Shown here one piece after another: positions 7,905 to 17,530 of a stretch of 64,000 nt of DNA. This DNA is from Clostridium cibarium. Lineage in GTDB: Bacteria > Bacillota > Clostridia > Clostridiales > Clostridiaceae. The translations under genes and the position numbers were made by a program. Position 1 is the first letter of the stretch. Each line of letters opens with the position of its first letter. Location: the NCBI RefSeq assembly GCF_014836335.1, contig NZ_JACSRA010000020.1, positions 1 to 64,000 on the forward strand, given 5' to 3'. The notes beneath the pieces are model-generated. The model did not search any database. It worked only from the letters and a program-made list of their open reading frames with translations, and was not told where the DNA came from.

Positions 7905-9899
7905 ATGAGGAGTATAAAGGGAAAATTAATAGTATTTTTGGGGGCATTAATAGGAGTTATATGTATAGGGCTAGGAGGAATTTCGTTTATTATTTCATCA
8001 AATGCATTAACGTCTAATATAGGAAAAACACTCCCTAAAATTGCAGAACAAACTGCGAGTAATATTCAAGGAAGAATTGAAGGGAGATTAAGTTACTTAG
8101 AGGCTGTTGCTGCAAGAGACGATATAGAGAATCCTAACAATTCGTGGGAGAACAAGAGAACAATTCTTTTAGATGAAGTTAAAAAAAGTGGAAGCATTAG
8201 AATGAATATTGCAGATATAAACGGAGAGGCAAAAGCTAGCGATGGAAAAACTTTTAACATTAAGGATAGAGAATACTTTCAAAAGGCTTTAAGTGGTAAT
8301 AGTAATGTATCAGATCCAATTGTGACTAAGACAGATAACTCTGTATCTGTTTTGTATGCAACACCTATTAGATATAATAATCAGATTGTTGGAGTATTAG
8401 TTGAAACACGAGATGGTAATGCGTTAAGTGAATTAACTGATCAAGTTAAATTTGGACAAACAGGAACTGGGTTCATGATAAAAGAAGATGGGACAACTAT
8501 AGCTAATCCAAATAGAGATTTAGTGTTACAAATGAATAATGTAATTGAGGATGCAAAAAAAGATTCTGCCTTGCAATCTTTAGCAGATATTCAAAGTAAG
8601 ATGATTGCTAAAGAAACAGGAATAGGTGAATATAAATATGATGGGAAAGATAAGTATATAGGTTATGCACCAGTAGGTGGAACTGATTGGTCTGTAGGTA
8701 TTGTCGTAGAAAAAGGTGAAATATTATCAGAATTAAACAGTTTGAAAGTTTCAGTTGTGTTAGCATCTACAATATTTGTAGTAATTGGAGCTGCTATTAT
8801 TTATATTATTGCTAATAATATAACAAAAGGAATAAAATCAACTTCAAAACATTTAGAATTGTTAGCAGAAGGTAATCTATGTGAAGAAGTTTCTCCTAAG
8901 TATTTGAAATCAAAAGATGAAGTTGGGGATATGACTAACTCAATGAAGGTAATGCAAGAAGCATTAGGAACGATGATTAAGCGAATAAAAGAAAATTCTT
9001 CCAATATTAATGCTCAATCAGAAAATTTATCCTCTGTTTCAGAAGAGATAGCAAGTGTATCGCAAAATGTCACAGAAACAATTTCTGAGGTTGCAAAAGG
9101 AACAAATACCCAATCTGAGGATTTAATAAATATAACAGATATTCTTGATGATTTTAGTGATAAGTTGTCAGAAATGGTTAAGGAAATACATGTTGTAGAT
9201 TCAAATTCTAGAGAAATAAGTTTAATGGCAAATGATAGCAGTAGTGAAATGAACGGATTAAATCAATCTGTAGTAAATGTGAGCAATTCATTTAAAGAAT
9301 TTTATAGTAAAATCATGGCACTTGGAAAAGATATAAATGAAATAAATGAAATAACAAGTTTAATAAATAGTATTGCAGAGCAGACAAATTTATTAGCACT
9401 AAATGCAGCCATTGAAGCAGCTAGAGCAGGAGAAGCAGGAAAAGGGTTTTCAGTAGTTGCAGAGGAAATAAGAAAACTTGCTGAACAATCAAAAACGTCA
9501 TCAGAGAACATTAGTAAATTGATTAATGCAATATCTAATAATACTGACACTATAGTTAAAGAATCAATTACAATGGATGATGAAATAATGAATCAAGCTA
9601 AAACTATAGACAATTCAATAATATCTTTCAAGAAGATAATACAAGCAGTAGATGAAGTAATTCCTAAGATTGAAACAGTTAAAGGTTCGGCTGAAAATAT
9701 AGAAAATGATAAAAAGACTATTTTGAATAGAATAGATGCATTATCTTCAGTTTCACTAGAAGTTTCAGCATCAGCAGAAGAAATTTCAGCATCAGCAGAA
9801 GAAATGAATGCTTCAACAGAAGAAGTTGCTGCTTCAGCACAAATACTTAATAATATGACTAATGAAATGATAGAGGAAGTAAATAAATTTAAAGTTTAA
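7905..9899 (+). CDS. Methyl-accepting chemotaxis protein
   Basis: Transmembrane chemoreceptor of 664 residues that would signal to CheA/CheW. An N-terminal membrane segment (~7-30) is followed by an extracytoplasmic dCache-like sensor (about 35-275, with DREYFQKAL and SVLYATPI typical of these domains). Next come a second membrane segment (~280-302), a HAMP region, and a long coiled-coil signalling domain. The hairpin tip [19 protein letters not shown] and [15 protein letters not shown] are unmistakable. The C-terminus shows Ser/Ala/Glu heptads ([14 protein letters not shown]) but no NWETF-type CheR tether. Start ATG after GGAG. The ligand cannot be deduced. Confidence 0.96.
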   Translation: MRSIKGKLIVFLGALIGVICIGLGGISFIISSNALTSNIGKTLPKIAEQTASNIQGRIEGRLSYLEAVAARDDIENPNNSWENKRTILLDEVKKSGSIRMNIADINGEAKASDGKTFNIKDREYFQKALSGNSNVSDPIVTKTDNSVSVLYATPIRYNNQIVGVLVETRDGNALSELTDQVKFGQTGTGFMIKEDGTTIANPNRDLVLQMNNVIEDAKKDSALQSLADIQSKMIAKETGIGEYKYDGKDKYIGYAPVGGTDWSVGIVVEKGEILSELNSLKVSVVLASTIFVVIGAAIIYIIANNITKGIKSTSKHLELLAEGNLCEEVSPKYLKSKDEVGDMTNSMKVMQEALGTMIKRIKENSSNINAQSENLSSVSEEIASVSQNVTETISEVAKGTNTQSEDLINITDILDDFSDKLSEMVKEIHVVDSNSREISLMANDSSSEMNGLNQSVVNVSNSFKEFYSKIMALGKDINEINEITSLINSIAEQTNLLALNAAIEAARAGEAGKGFSVVAEEIRKLAEQSKTSSENISKLINAISNNTDTIVKESITMDDEIMNQAKTIDNSIISFKKIIQAVDEVIPKIETVKGSAENIENDKKTILNRIDALSSVSLEVSASAEEISASAEEMNASTEEVAASAQILNNMTNEMIEEVNKFKV

Positions 9900-9915
9900 C
9901 GTAAAGAGTTTAAAT

Positions 9916-9950
9916 AAGAAACTAGAGTCTAAATTGGATTCTAGTTTCTT
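9916..9950. terminator. Bidirectional terminator between chemoreceptor and sspH
   Basis: AAGAAACTAGA pairs perfectly with TCTAGTTTCTT across a 13-base loop, and both strands continue in A/T-rich sequence. It sits between two convergent genes. Confidence 0.8.
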
Positions 9951-9955
9951 ACTAT

Positions 9956-10135
9956 TTATTGTTCTATTAGAGAGTTTAAAGATACCTCTTGTTTGTTTGT
10001 AGGTTGGCCAAGTTGATGGATACAAGCAGTTTCCTTATTGTCATCGACACTTTCAATATAAACTTGTGCTCCATTATATGTTACATTAGCCATTGTTGTT
10101 GAGGAAGCAATTGTTTTTGCACGTTCTTTATTCAT
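9956..10135 (-). CDS. sspH: H-type small acid-soluble spore protein
   Basis: A 59-residue protein. It starts MNKERAKTIASSTTMANVTY and continues with NGAQVYIESVDD. This is the pattern of Bacillus SspH (MNKxRAxxIASSxxMANVTYNGxxVYI), a minor spore-core protein made in the forespore and thought to bind DNA or spore-core components. A clear AAGGAGA ribosome binding site lies 7 bases before the ATG (10135). It ends in TAA just before the shared terminator. It lies 65 bases downstream of the SleL-type gene on the same strand, a sensible spore context. Below common gene-finder length cutoffs, hence easily missed. Confidence 0.92.
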   Translation of the reverse strand: MNKERAKTIASSTTMANVTYNGAQVYIESVDDNKETACIHQLGQPTNKQEVSLNSLIEQ

Positions 10136-10200
10136 AATTAAATTCTCCTTTTATAATTTTAGTAACAGATATAGTTTTTCCGTAGAATTTATAAAATATT

Positions 10201-11487
10201 CTAGCGTTTGACTACATCAAAGTTTTCTTCTATAAGGAGCCAATTTTGAGGAAACGAAAGACCTAGTTTCCAATAACTGATACCTCGTAAACCTAGTTCT
10301 TTTACAAGATTAAATTTGGCTTGGATTGAACGTGCATCTTCAAACCATACAATATGATTACTACCAGTTGTATCTCTGTAATTAAAATAAGGAGCCTCAG
10401 CAGTATAATCGTAATTAATTGGTACATTATTTTCTGAGGCAATTCGTATAGCACGTTGAGGGCTGAGAGATCTTGCATATCTTTTCTTCGGTACGTAAGG
10501 AAGTGTCCAATCGTATCCATAAAGGTTTTGTCCCATCATAATTTTAGAAGCTGGCATTTCTGTTAAGGCATATTTAATTACTTGTCTTACTGGACCTATT
10601 GGGGACACAGGCATTGGTGGACCAGCACTGTAGCCCCACTCATAAGTCATTAATACAACAAAATCAGCAATTTTACCATGGGCTTTGTAATCATGGGCTT
10701 CGTATAATGTACCTTTTTGGGTGGCACTTAGTTTAGGTGCTAATGCTGTGGAGAGAAGTAAGCCTTCATTGGATATCCTATCTTTTGTTTTTATCAAAAA
10801 GTTGGTATAATTATCTTTCAATTCCGGAGGTAAATACTCCATATCAAAATGAATATCACTAAAGTTATATTTTCTAGCTACTTGAAGGATGTTGTCAATT
10901 ATAGCATCTTGCACTTTTTCATCGGTTAAAATAACTCTTCCAAGGGAGGTGCTAAAAGTTCCTTTCTCAATATTAGTGAGGACCATCATCAAGGTTGCAT
11001 TGTTGCTACTAGCAATAGAAGTAAGATCATCTAATATAGGAGATTCAAATGATCCATCCCTTTTAATTTCAAAACTAAATGGTGCAATATATGTTAAAAA
11101 AGGTGCAGCTTCTCCATCTGTTTTTTCTAATTCAGCTGGAATACTCCCACCAGCAAGTTGAGCGTATGCATTTATTTCAGTTCTTGTTTTAGGCATTTCA
11201 GGAATATATAATCTTAATCCAATTGGCAAAGGTTGAATTAGGGAAATTCTATTAATTTCAGCAAGTTTTCTGTAATTTATTCCAAATTTACTTCCTATTT
11301 TGTACAAGCTATCCCCAGGTTCAACCCAGTAATAGCTCCCTATTATAGGAATTACCAATGCTTGACCTACTACCAATTTATTAGGGTTTTGAATTTCGTT
11401 AGTTTTTGTAATTGCTGATACTGTAGAATTATAGGTTGTAGCTATCTGGAAAATTGATTCTCCTGGTTGAACTATATGAGTTTGCAT
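10201..11487 (-). CDS. sleL: Spore cortex-lytic enzyme, LysM-LysM-GH18 (SleL/YaaH-like)
   Basis: N-acetylglucosaminidase that degrades cortex fragments during germination. The 428-residue protein has two N-terminal LysM repeats (about 3-45 and 52-95, e.g. VQPGESIFQIA and VEPGDSLYKIG) and then a GH18 barrel. The barrel carries the catalytic motif DIHFDMEYLPPE (D.xxD.E pattern), and WGYSAGPPMPVSP and GISYWKLG typical of YaaH proteins. There is no secretion signal, as expected for a protein assembled on the spore. Length equals B. subtilis YaaH. A CATATAAT -10-like box lies at 11522-11529 on the minus strand, 35 bases before the start; assignment to a sporulation sigma factor is only a guess. 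Confidence 0.93.
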   Translation of the reverse strand: MQTHIVQPGESIFQIATTYNSTVSAITKTNEIQNPNKLVVGQALVIPIIGSYYWVEPGDSLYKIGSKFGINYRKLAEINRISLIQPLPIGLRLYIPEMPKTRTEINAYAQLAGGSIPAELEKTDGEAAPFLTYIAPFSFEIKRDGSFESPILDDLTSIASSNNATLMMVLTNIEKGTFSTSLGRVILTDEKVQDAIIDNILQVARKYNFSDIHFDMEYLPPELKDNYTNFLIKTKDRISNEGLLLSTALAPKLSATQKGTLYEAHDYKAHGKIADFVVLMTYEWGYSAGPPMPVSPIGPVRQVIKYALTEMPASKIMMGQNLYGYDWTLPYVPKKRYARSLSPQRAIRIASENNVPINYDYTAEAPYFNYRDTTGSNHIVWFEDARSIQAKFNLVKELGLRGISYWKLGLSFPQNWLLIEENFDVVKR

Positions 11488-11592
11488 AATATCTCCTTAA
11501 ATTTTAAAAATTACCTATATCATTATATGGAAATAAAAAATATTTGTACTAATCGTGAAATTTACTTTTTAATTATGAGATAGTTTGTAAAA

Positions 11593-13161
11593 TTAATTAA
11601 TAGGCACGTGCCAATCTTTGGCGTTATTATTATCCCAATTACTACCGTCGGTAAAACAAAAATCCAATCTAGTTGCAGCTTCTAATGGTACAGTTATAGT
11701 AGCTATCCATATATTTTTATAAATAGAGGTCATAGGAGTACTAGTAACCTTGTTAAAACCATCGTATCCCCAATGTAGATTCATATTAGAAGAATTACTT
11801 AGTTTTCCATAAAAGGCGTTATAAGTTATTATTAAGTTTCCACCTACAGTTGGAATAGAAGGAATCAAGGAAACTATATCTTTGTTAAGTTGTTCGCTAG
11901 ATAAAATTATAATTGAGTTTTTAGGTATATTTCCATTAATTACATTACTTGAAACTGTTAATGTGCAATTGTCACTGCCTTGATTTTTGTAACATCCATT
12001 TCTCAAATTAGTTGGGGAGTTAATATAGGTGCTTGAACCAGCATTTATAATTACAGTGCCAGAAGATCCACGATCAATAATCATAGTTGAATTATTATTT
12101 GTCCATCTTAGATATTCATTTTCTTTTAGCATAGAGTTATGAAAATGGTTAATTGCAGCTATATCAGGATCTTTCCACAATGGATCGCCTTCAGTACCTA
12201 TTGAACTAGTAGGCCTACTGAAAAATAGAGGAGTAGAACCTGCACGAGATGCAATAATAGCCCATCCTAATTTTATTTGAGTATTTGTTAAATCTCTACT
12301 TGTGCCATCTTCATAGGTGTCATGAGTTTCAACAAAGGTAACAGCTTTATCAGCAGGGATTTTCATTGAATCTGGGTTAATTAGACTTAAATTGTTAGAG
12401 CGAAGAGCATCTCTTAATGTATATCCATAAGAAGTGGCAGTGATATCCATAAAGGATTCATAGGCAGAAGTATTATCTGCTAGACTGCTTTGAAGTATTT
12501 CACCGTATATAAATAGATTTGATTTGTTTTTTAAGTTATTTAGAACATTGTTCCAATAGTTCCCAGACCAGGGCTGGTTGTAATCAAGACCTAGATTAGT
12601 TTCAATGTGTTTTGCAGCATCAAAACGAAATCCATCTGCACCAGCATCTATACACTGATTTAAGAATGAGATAGCTTTGTTTTGGACTTCAGGATTTTGA
12701 GTATTTAAATCTGGCATACCAATACCTTTTTGAGTTATATCATGTCTATTATTCCAATCAGTACATTGTCCATCTTTATGATAGTAATTAGGATTTTTAA
12801 AATTAGGATCAAGGTCAGATGATAATGAGTCGCCTGTTCCTGCCATATGGTTCATAACTACATCAACTATAATAGAAATTCCATATTTAGAGGCTTCGGA
12901 GCAAAGTGATATAAAATTATCATAACTTCCAAGTTGAGTATTACCTATTGATTCGTTAGTTGGTTGGTATAATAGCCACCATTTAGAGGGATCAGTGCTT
13001 GGTTCTTTAGTTCCTTGAATTGGTGAAACCTGAACAGATTTATATCCTGACTTAGAAATACCTTCTAATTCATTTTTTATGGTGGTAAAAGACCAATTAA
13101 ATGCATGGAGAATAGGCATGTTTTCAGAACTAGATATTGAGCTAGTGTTTTCATTTTGCAT
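11593..13161 (-). CDS. Alpha-amylase, GH13 AmyE-like, with C-terminal starch-binding domain, no signal peptide
   Basis: Endo-acting alpha-1,4-glucan hydrolase of 522 residues. The GH13 barrel shows DVVMNHMAG, GFRFDAAKH (nucleophile D181), YGEIL (acid/base E221) and ETHDTYE (D281). LGWAIIASRAGSTPLFFSRP is close to the AmyE subfamily. The last ~85 residues look like a CBM25-type starch-binding domain (WGYDGFN, DGSNWDNNNAKDWHV). The N-terminus (MQNENTSSISSSENM) is hydrophilic and lacks a signal peptide, unlike secreted AmyE. GGAGTG precedes the ATG. A cytoplasmic enzyme next to spore genes suggests degradation of intracellular glycogen-like granulose; that is inference. Confidence 0.9.
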   Translation of the reverse strand: MQNENTSSISSSENMPILHAFNWSFTTIKNELEGISKSGYKSVQVSPIQGTKEPSTDPSKWWLLYQPTNESIGNTQLGSYDNFISLCSEASKYGISIIVDVVMNHMAGTGDSLSSDLDPNFKNPNYYHKDGQCTDWNNRHDITQKGIGMPDLNTQNPEVQNKAISFLNQCIDAGADGFRFDAAKHIETNLGLDYNQPWSGNYWNNVLNNLKNKSNLFIYGEILQSSLADNTSAYESFMDITATSYGYTLRDALRSNNLSLINPDSMKIPADKAVTFVETHDTYEDGTSRDLTNTQIKLGWAIIASRAGSTPLFFSRPTSSIGTEGDPLWKDPDIAAINHFHNSMLKENEYLRWTNNNSTMIIDRGSSGTVIINAGSSTYINSPTNLRNGCYKNQGSDNCTLTVSSNVINGNIPKNSIIILSSEQLNKDIVSLIPSIPTVGGNLIITYNAFYGKLSNSSNMNLHWGYDGFNKVTSTPMTSIYKNIWIATITVPLEAATRLDFCFTDGSNWDNNNAKDWHVPIN

Positions 13162-13325
13162 TTATACTCACACTCCTTAATATTTATGGTTTTTGGAAAA
13201 AGTTTTGATAGGCCATAATGATACATATATTTATATTAAAATATATGTAAAGCAGAAGTGAAAATATGTCAAGGATATAGAAATTAAAGTTGTATATTTA
13301 AGATAATTATAGTATTTTTTAAACA

Positions 13326-13928
13326 TTACGTAATAATATCTTTAAATACTCCATTATATAAGGTAAATATAATATTACTTACAAGTTGTGCTAACTCTTC
13401 AGGTGTTTCTTTCATTCCACTTTTTATCCATTTCTGAATGATACCAAGTTGAGCAGAGGAAGCAAAAGGAGCTATATATTTGATAGGCATTTTTTCAGCA
13501 TCATGACTTATTGATAAATTTTGAATTAAAGAGTTTTCTATAAAGGTTCTAATTTTCATTTGAAAATTTAAATCTCCATTAGGACCTAATATAACTTTCA
13601 TAAAATCAGAATTTTTTTCCACATATGTGTATACAGAGGTAAAGATATGGATTAGCACTTCTTTTTTTGATGGTAGTATAAAGTCATAATGAAGTTCTTT
13701 CAATACATTATTTAAGATATTATTTAATTCTTCTAAAACTTCGTTTTCTTTTTGTTCTAGCAGATCATATTTATCTTTGAAATGAAGATAAAATGTACCT
13801 CTATTTATATCTAGTTCATCAGTTAAATCTTTAACCGTTATTTTCTCAAAATCCTTTTTCGAAATTAGCTTTACTAAGGCATTTTTAAGTAAGTTTTTAG
13901 TTTTGTCACTTTTTCCATTCATGTACAT
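13326..13928 (-). CDS. TetR family transcriptional regulator
   Basis: A 200-residue one-component repressor. The N-terminal helix-turn-helix is typical (KDLTDELDINRGTFYLHFKDKYDLLE, split around residues 34-60), followed by an all-helical ligand domain with the TetR_C_8-like ending (PEELAQLVSNIIFTLYNGVF). The start follows AGGAGA. It is transcribed as a single gene with ~160 bases to the amylase gene downstream. Target and ligand are unknown; the amylase and the fatty-acid-like genes across the divergent region are both candidates. Confidence 0.9.
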   Translation of the reverse strand: MYMNGKSDKTKNLLKNALVKLISKKDFEKITVKDLTDELDINRGTFYLHFKDKYDLLEQKENEVLEELNNILNNVLKELHYDFILPSKKEVLIHIFTSVYTYVEKNSDFMKVILGPNGDLNFQMKIRTFIENSLIQNLSISHDAEKMPIKYIAPFASSAQLGIIQKWIKSGMKETPEELAQLVSNIIFTLYNGVFKDIIT

Positions 13929-14045
13929 GTCTCCTAAATTATATTAATTATAATGATACTACTAATATGTATGACTTCATTATAATGGTAAAACCAATAT
14001 ACAATCAATAAAAAGAAATTAAGATAAAGAGCAGAAAAGTTTGAA

Positions 14046-14118
14046 AAATAAAAAAGGCTTGTCCTATAAAGTATAGATATTGTTTTAAATAATACCTATT
14101 TGAAGAAGGAAGCCTTTT
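14046..14118 (-). terminator. Terminator of the 14171-14536 gene (minus strand)
   Basis: AAAAGGCTT (14052-14060) pairs with AAGCCTTTT (14110-14118). A second hairpin (ATAGATATT with AATACCTAT) fills the loop. Read on the minus strand, the stem ends in GCCTTTTTTTATTTTT. Confidence 0.7.
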
Positions 14119-14170
14119 ATATGTAAAATGTATTAAATACATTAATACACTTTTAAATTATATTCTATAA

Positions 14171-14536
14171 TTATTTAATTTCGTTTATAGAATCTACAAA
14201 TTCAAAATGATCTTCTATGTTTGCTGCTTTTAGAACTCTCTTTATTTGCATTTTTGTAACTATTTGTTCAGGGTTTACAACAAAAATTTTTTTGAAGTCA
14301 GTATAGTCTTTGTATATATTGATAAGATCATCTTCTGCATCTCTAGGAAAAGCTTTAAGAGTCCCTCCAATAAGAATTAAAATAGTGTTTTTTACATCAA
14401 CAGAATTTTTTAAAGATTTATAATCCTTCATAAAGTTTTCAATCATTTCTGGCTTTGCAAATCCTTCAAAACTAATTATTACTTTTTTTTCTCCATCTTT
14501 CCTTTCAATAGAATAACCTAAATTATTTGATGTCAT
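14171..14536 (-). CDS. Conserved-looking protein of unknown function, possibly STAS-like
   Basis: 121 residues, soluble, no signal or membrane segment. Alternating strand/helix pattern: an N-terminal strand pair (KKVIISFEGFAK), a helix, a hydrophobic strand TILILIGG, another helix, KKIFVVNP and a C-terminal helix. This order resembles SpoIIAA/STAS-like folds, but no family signature is clear. GGAGGA precedes the ATG, and a terminator lies just downstream, so it forms its own transcription unit. Reality as a gene is well supported; function is not. Confidence 0.75.
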   Translation of the reverse strand: MTSNNLGYSIERKDGEKKVIISFEGFAKPEMIENFMKDYKSLKNSVDVKNTILILIGGTLKAFPRDAEDDLINIYKDYTDFKKIFVVNPEQIVTKMQIKRVLKAANIEDHFEFVDSINEIK

Positions 14537-14731
14537 AATAAAATATCCTCCTCATTAATACAATTTATTACATTATAACATATTTATTCAATAAATGGTA
14601 TTATATTATCTAATGAATGACATTTCTTTTTAAGTGTGATATATTGGTATTAAAGTATAAAAATGTATGGGAGGTGAAAATTATCCAAATATTTTGTGAA
14701 ATATACAGATTATATTTGAGATAAGAAAAAA

Positions 14732-15718
14732 ATGAATAATATACAAATAAGAAATATTGAAATTTATCATGGATCTAAAATTGTTGGTAATGAATACTAC
14801 TTTGAACATTTCAAAAAGCTTGGAAAGGATATAAAACATTTTATTGAAGATGTTATGGGGAGGAAGAACAGATATTTGTTAGATTCGTCAAAGGAAAATA
14901 GTTTAACTATGGCGATAGAAGCTTCAAAAAGGGTATTAAGAGCATCAGATTTAAATGGAGAAGATATTGATATGATTGTATTTTCTAGTGTATTACCTGA
15001 GTATGTAAGTCCACCATCTTCATTTATTCTCCACAATGCAATTAGTGGAAAAGAGAATTGTTTATGTCATGACATGAATGTAAATTGTATTGGTATGACT
15101 TATGCTTTAAATTTAATTAATGGATATATGAAAGCAGATTCAGATATTAATACAGTTTTATTAGTTGGCTCAGATTTTCTTACCCCACAGGTTGATCCAG
15201 ATAATGAATTATGTTATGGAGAATATGGCGATGCAGCTTGTGCAATTGTATTAGAAAGAACATCTCGTGATTGTGGTGTAATTGATTGTAAGGTATCTAC
15301 TCAAACTATTGCTGTAGATGAAATTAGATTTCCAAGATGCGGTTTTTCTAATATGTATGATGCTGAAAAGAAAGATTTATATGCTAAATGGGATTCATAT
15401 CAGATTCATTGGTTTGATAGTGTAATAAATAATATGAATTCTATTTTAAAAGAAAATAACCTATCGGTTGAAGATATTTCCATGTTTTGTTTCTCACAAT
15501 TTTCATATAGCAATATCGTTAAAATAAGGGAAACTATGAATATAGGTGAAAGCAGAAGCCTTTACATAGGTGATACTTATGGATATACTGGTACATCAAG
15601 TCCGTTTATTGTTCTTTATGAATCAATAAAAAATAATAAAGTTAAACCAGGTGATTATGTAATGTTTTGGACTATTGCTTCAGGTACAAGCCATATGGCT
15701 TTGTTGTTTAAATATTAA
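14732..15718 (+). CDS. KAS III (FabH)-like protein with altered catalytic triad
   Basis: Thiolase-fold protein of 328 residues, normal FabH length. The N-terminal half keeps the nucleophile context VNCIGMTYALN (Cys119) and GEYGDAACAIVLE. The C-terminal half aligns by eye as FSQFS where FabH has PHQAN, and as GYTGTSS where FabH has GNTSAAS. So the catalytic His and Asn appear to be Ser255 and Tyr285. It may therefore do acyl transfer or thioester chemistry rather than decarboxylating condensation. The start has a weak RBS (GATAAG); a strong GGGAGGTG at 14669-14676 is separated from it by an in-frame TGA at 14717. It pairs with an acyl-CoA ligase 38 bases downstream. Confidence 0.82.
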   Translation: MNNIQIRNIEIYHGSKIVGNEYYFEHFKKLGKDIKHFIEDVMGRKNRYLLDSSKENSLTMAIEASKRVLRASDLNGEDIDMIVFSSVLPEYVSPPSSFILHNAISGKENCLCHDMNVNCIGMTYALNLINGYMKADSDINTVLLVGSDFLTPQVDPDNELCYGEYGDAACAIVLERTSRDCGVIDCKVSTQTIAVDEIRFPRCGFSNMYDAEKKDLYAKWDSYQIHWFDSVINNMNSILKENNLSVEDISMFCFSQFSYSNIVKIRETMNIGESRSLYIGDTYGYTGTSSPFIVLYESIKNNKVKPGDYVMFWTIASGTSHMALLFKY

Positions 15719-15756
15719 TATATATAAATAAATTTTGGATTAGAGGTGCATTACTC

Positions 15757-17334
15757 ATGATATTAATTAATGAAACTATAGGATCATATATGGATAACAT
15801 TTTTGAAAAATTTAAGGAGGAAGAAGCCTTAGTATATGTGGAGGATAATAGACGATATACATATAAAAGTCTAAGAGAAGAGGTAGATATCATAGCTAAG
15901 AGTTTAATATCTATCGGAATAAAAAAAGGGGATCACGTTGCGCTATTATCATGTAATTCACCTGAGTGGATTATAGTGTTTTTAGCTACATTAAAAATAG
16001 GAGCTGTATTAGTTTGCTTAAACTACTCTTCAACAGAAGCAGAAATAGATTATATGTTAAAGCAATCTGATTCAACTATATTAATTGTAAGTGATAAAGA
16101 TATGATTGAAAAAGTTGATTTGGAGAAGTTTGATTATCTTAAAGTTACTGTGAAAATGAAAACTCTATTCAGTTTAGGGATTATAATGTCTCAAATGAAG
16201 AGGGTGTTAAATGAAGAGCTAGAGAATGTTTCAAAGAATGTTTCGCCAAGTGATATCGCAACAATTATTTATACATCAGGAACTACAGGGACTCCTAAAG
16301 GTGCTGTTTTTAGTCATTGTGCTGTTTTAAATGGGGTTCTTTCATTTATAAAAAATTTTGGTTATACTTCAAAGGATAAAATTTTAGTTACACTGCCATT
16401 ACATCATATAATGGGTGGACTTTATACAGCATTTCTTGGACTTCTTGCTGGAAGTACTGTAATACTAATGAAAAAATTTAAAACTTACATTGCACTTCAG
16501 ACAATTGAAAGTGAAAAATGTACTGGATTTCATGGCGTTCCAACTATGTATGAATATTTATTAAACAAATGTGAAGCGTATGATTTGTCTAGTTTGAGGG
16601 TGGGAATGATCGCTGGGGCAGTTTCTTCAGAGAACTTTATCAAAGATATTATGAAAGGTCTTAAAATCAATGAAATAAGCAACGATTTTGGACAAACTGA
16701 AACATTAGGAGTTACACAAACTATAATTAAGGATAAAGATGATCCGAAGATAAATACTGTAGGGAAGCCAGTTAAGCATGTACTTTTAAAAGTATGTGAT
16801 TTGAAAACAGGGGATATACTATCACCAAATGTTGAAGGTGAGATATATGTAAAAAGTCCATATTGCATGATAGGATATTATAACAATTCAAAAGCTACAG
16901 AGAGCACAGTAATTGGAGGTTGGGTTCATACTGGTGATATTGGATATATTGATGGAGATGGATATCTGTATATTAAGGGACGATTAAAAGATGTAATAAT
17001 TAGAGGGGGAGAAAATATATCACCAACGGATATTGAAATTCACTTAAATGATCATCCTGAAATTGAAAATGCAGTAGTAGTGGGAGTTCCAGATGAAGTA
17101 TTAGGAGAAGAGATATTTGCTTTTATTAAGGCTAAAAAATTATTTAAGTTAACTGAGAAAGATATATTTGATCATTTATTAGGCAAAATATCTAGATATA
17201 AATTTCCAAAGTATATTGAATTTATAGATGAGTTCCCATTAACATCAACGGGTAAAATTAAACGAAGTTCCCTAAGGGAAATTGCAATTGATAAAATTAA
17301 GCTTCTAGAATTAAATGAGGTTGCCATAAGTTGA
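15757..17334 (+). CDS. Acyl-CoA synthetase / AMP-binding ligase
   Basis: Class I adenylate-forming enzyme of 525 residues that activates a carboxylic acid as acyl-AMP and usually transfers it to CoA. Visible motifs: P-loop IIYTSGTTGTPKGAVFSH (near 172), NDFGQTET, GWVHTGDIGYIDGDGYLYIKG-type A8 hinge region with GRLKDVIIRGGENIS, and the A10 lysine in TSTGKIKRSSLRE. All core motifs look intact. It follows the KAS III-like gene, so the ligase may supply its acyl substrate. Chain length preference is unknown. A strong terminator ends the two-gene unit. Confidence 0.92.
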   Translation: MILINETIGSYMDNIFEKFKEEEALVYVEDNRRYTYKSLREEVDIIAKSLISIGIKKGDHVALLSCNSPEWIIVFLATLKIGAVLVCLNYSSTEAEIDYMLKQSDSTILIVSDKDMIEKVDLEKFDYLKVTVKMKTLFSLGIIMSQMKRVLNEELENVSKNVSPSDIATIIYTSGTTGTPKGAVFSHCAVLNGVLSFIKNFGYTSKDKILVTLPLHHIMGGLYTAFLGLLAGSTVILMKKFKTYIALQTIESEKCTGFHGVPTMYEYLLNKCEAYDLSSLRVGMIAGAVSSENFIKDIMKGLKINEISNDFGQTETLGVTQTIIKDKDDPKINTVGKPVKHVLLKVCDLKTGDILSPNVEGEIYVKSPYCMIGYYNNSKATESTVIGGWVHTGDIGYIDGDGYLYIKGRLKDVIIRGGENISPTDIEIHLNDHPEIENAVVVGVPDEVLGEEIFAFIKAKKLFKLTEKDIFDHLLGKISRYKFPKYIEFIDEFPLTSTGKIKRSSLREIAIDKIKLLELNEVAIS

Positions 17335-17344
17335 ATTAGAAAGA

Positions 17345-17384
17345 ATAGTTTGAAATAATTAATTGATTTCAAACTATTTTTTTT
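17345..17384 (+). terminator. Terminator after the ligase gene
   Basis: ATAGTTTGAAAT pairs with ATTTCAAACTAT and is followed by eight T residues. Confidence 0.9.
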
Positions 17385-17530
17385 ATGATAATACTTTTTT
17401 AGACATATTACTGTTATGTGTTTATAAATGAACAGATAGTATTTAGATGATTATTGCTAATATAGCCTTATTTAATATAATGAAGTTAGCATAAGAAAAT
17501 CAAATATAAAACGTTCATAAGGAGGAAAAG

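Noticed and set aside
9834..10025. 63-codon minus-strand frame
   Set aside because: Lies out of frame across the chemoreceptor end, the terminator and the sspH gene; it has no RBS.
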